A stretch of DNA of 5,375 nucleotides from SZAS-79 sp038329645 (GTDB lineage: Bacteria > Pseudomonadota > Gammaproteobacteria > Burkholderiales > SG8-39): the NCBI GenBank assembly GCA_038329645.1, contig JBBQNG010000290.1, forward strand, positions 1-5,375. Reading direction: 5' to 3'. A model generated the notes under the pieces. The model was not told the origin of the DNA. It did not search any database and saw only the letters and a program-made list of their open reading frames with translations. Position 1 is the stretch's first letter. Each line of letters opens with the position of its first letter. A program made the translations under genes and the position numbers. Positions 5,158 to 5,375 of this stretch are shown here, one piece after another.

Positions 5158-5375
5158 TTATTCGGCCTTGATGTTGGCTTCGCGAACCACCCTGCCCCAC
5201 TTCGCGTAGTCGGCGCGGATCTTGTCGACCGTCTGCGCGGGCGTGAGGATCTCCGCGTCGCAACCGGTGGCGTTGAGCTGGTCGCGCATCGTGTTGTCGC
5301 TCTTGGCTTTCTGCAGGGCGTCCGCGATGCGCGCCGAGACTTCGTTCGGCAGCCCAGCGGGGCCGACCAGGCCGT
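5158..5375 (-). CDS. Tripartite tricarboxylate transporter substrate-binding protein, Bug/TctC family (C-terminal part)
   Basis: The last 71 full codons of a minus-strand gene are present; the start lies beyond base 5375. The visible protein reads GLVGPAGLPNEVSARIADAL, continues through SDNTMRDQLNATGCDAEILT and a PAQTVDKIRADYAKWGRVVR stretch, and ends REANIKAE before TAA (5160-5158). The GPAGLP turn, the following helix, the RxxL-x-A/G-TG segment and the (K/R)WxxVVxxANIKAE end are hallmarks of Bug proteins, which bind carboxylates or other small organic acids in the periplasm for tripartite tricarboxylate transporters or as orphan receptors. These proteins are usually about 320 aa with a signal peptide, so roughly three quarters is missing here. 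Substrate cannot be inferred. It converges on the CAP gene. Confidence 0.92.
   Translation of the reverse strand, partial: GLVGPAGLPNEVSARIADALQKAKSDNTMRDQLNATGCDAEILTPAQTVDKIRADYAKWGRVVREANIKAE

Overview
The window is GC-rich DNA (strong G/C preference at third codon positions) from a proteobacterium. A betaproteobacterium of the Burkholderiales type is most likely: a Bug/TctC-type solute-binding protein ends the window, a secreted CAP protein precedes it, and a DnaJ-like CbpA is paired with its modulator CbpM. This assignment is inferred from gene content, not from a marker gene.

Layout. Bases 1-381 (+) hold the 3' end of a gene I do not recognise. It converges on a tightly packed minus-strand block read from right to left: a Rieske non-heme iron oxygenase alpha subunit (3616-2546), an alpha/beta hydrolase with a TTG start inside the oxygenase gene (2562-1693), the J-domain co-chaperone CbpA (1682-729), and its modulator CbpM (739-413). 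The junctions are a 17-nt overlap, a 10-nt gap and an 11-nt overlap, so the four genes look like one transcription unit. A 68-bp divergent intergenic region separates the oxygenase from an 85-aa protein of unknown function (3685-3942, +). After a 144-bp AT-richer leader comes a secreted CAP/SCP-like protein (4087-5010, +). The window closes with the C-terminal 71 codons of a TctC-type periplasmic binding protein on the minus strand (5375-5158, partial), followed directly by a 47-bp scrap of a second, different TctC gene (5157-5111).

How the genes may work together. The oxygenase and hydrolase form a plausible small catabolic unit acting on an aromatic or similar organic substrate, but no reductase or ferredoxin gene is visible. 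CbpA and CbpM are a known co-chaperone and inhibitor pair for DnaK. Their place at the 3' end of a catabolic operon is the most unusual piece of organisation here. The CAP protein contains an internal duplication whose N-terminal copy has lost every catalytic-like residue. The TctC remnant records past recombination or decay among tandem TctC paralogues. I see no mobile element, CRISPR array, tRNA or rRNA, and no convincing wholly new system.
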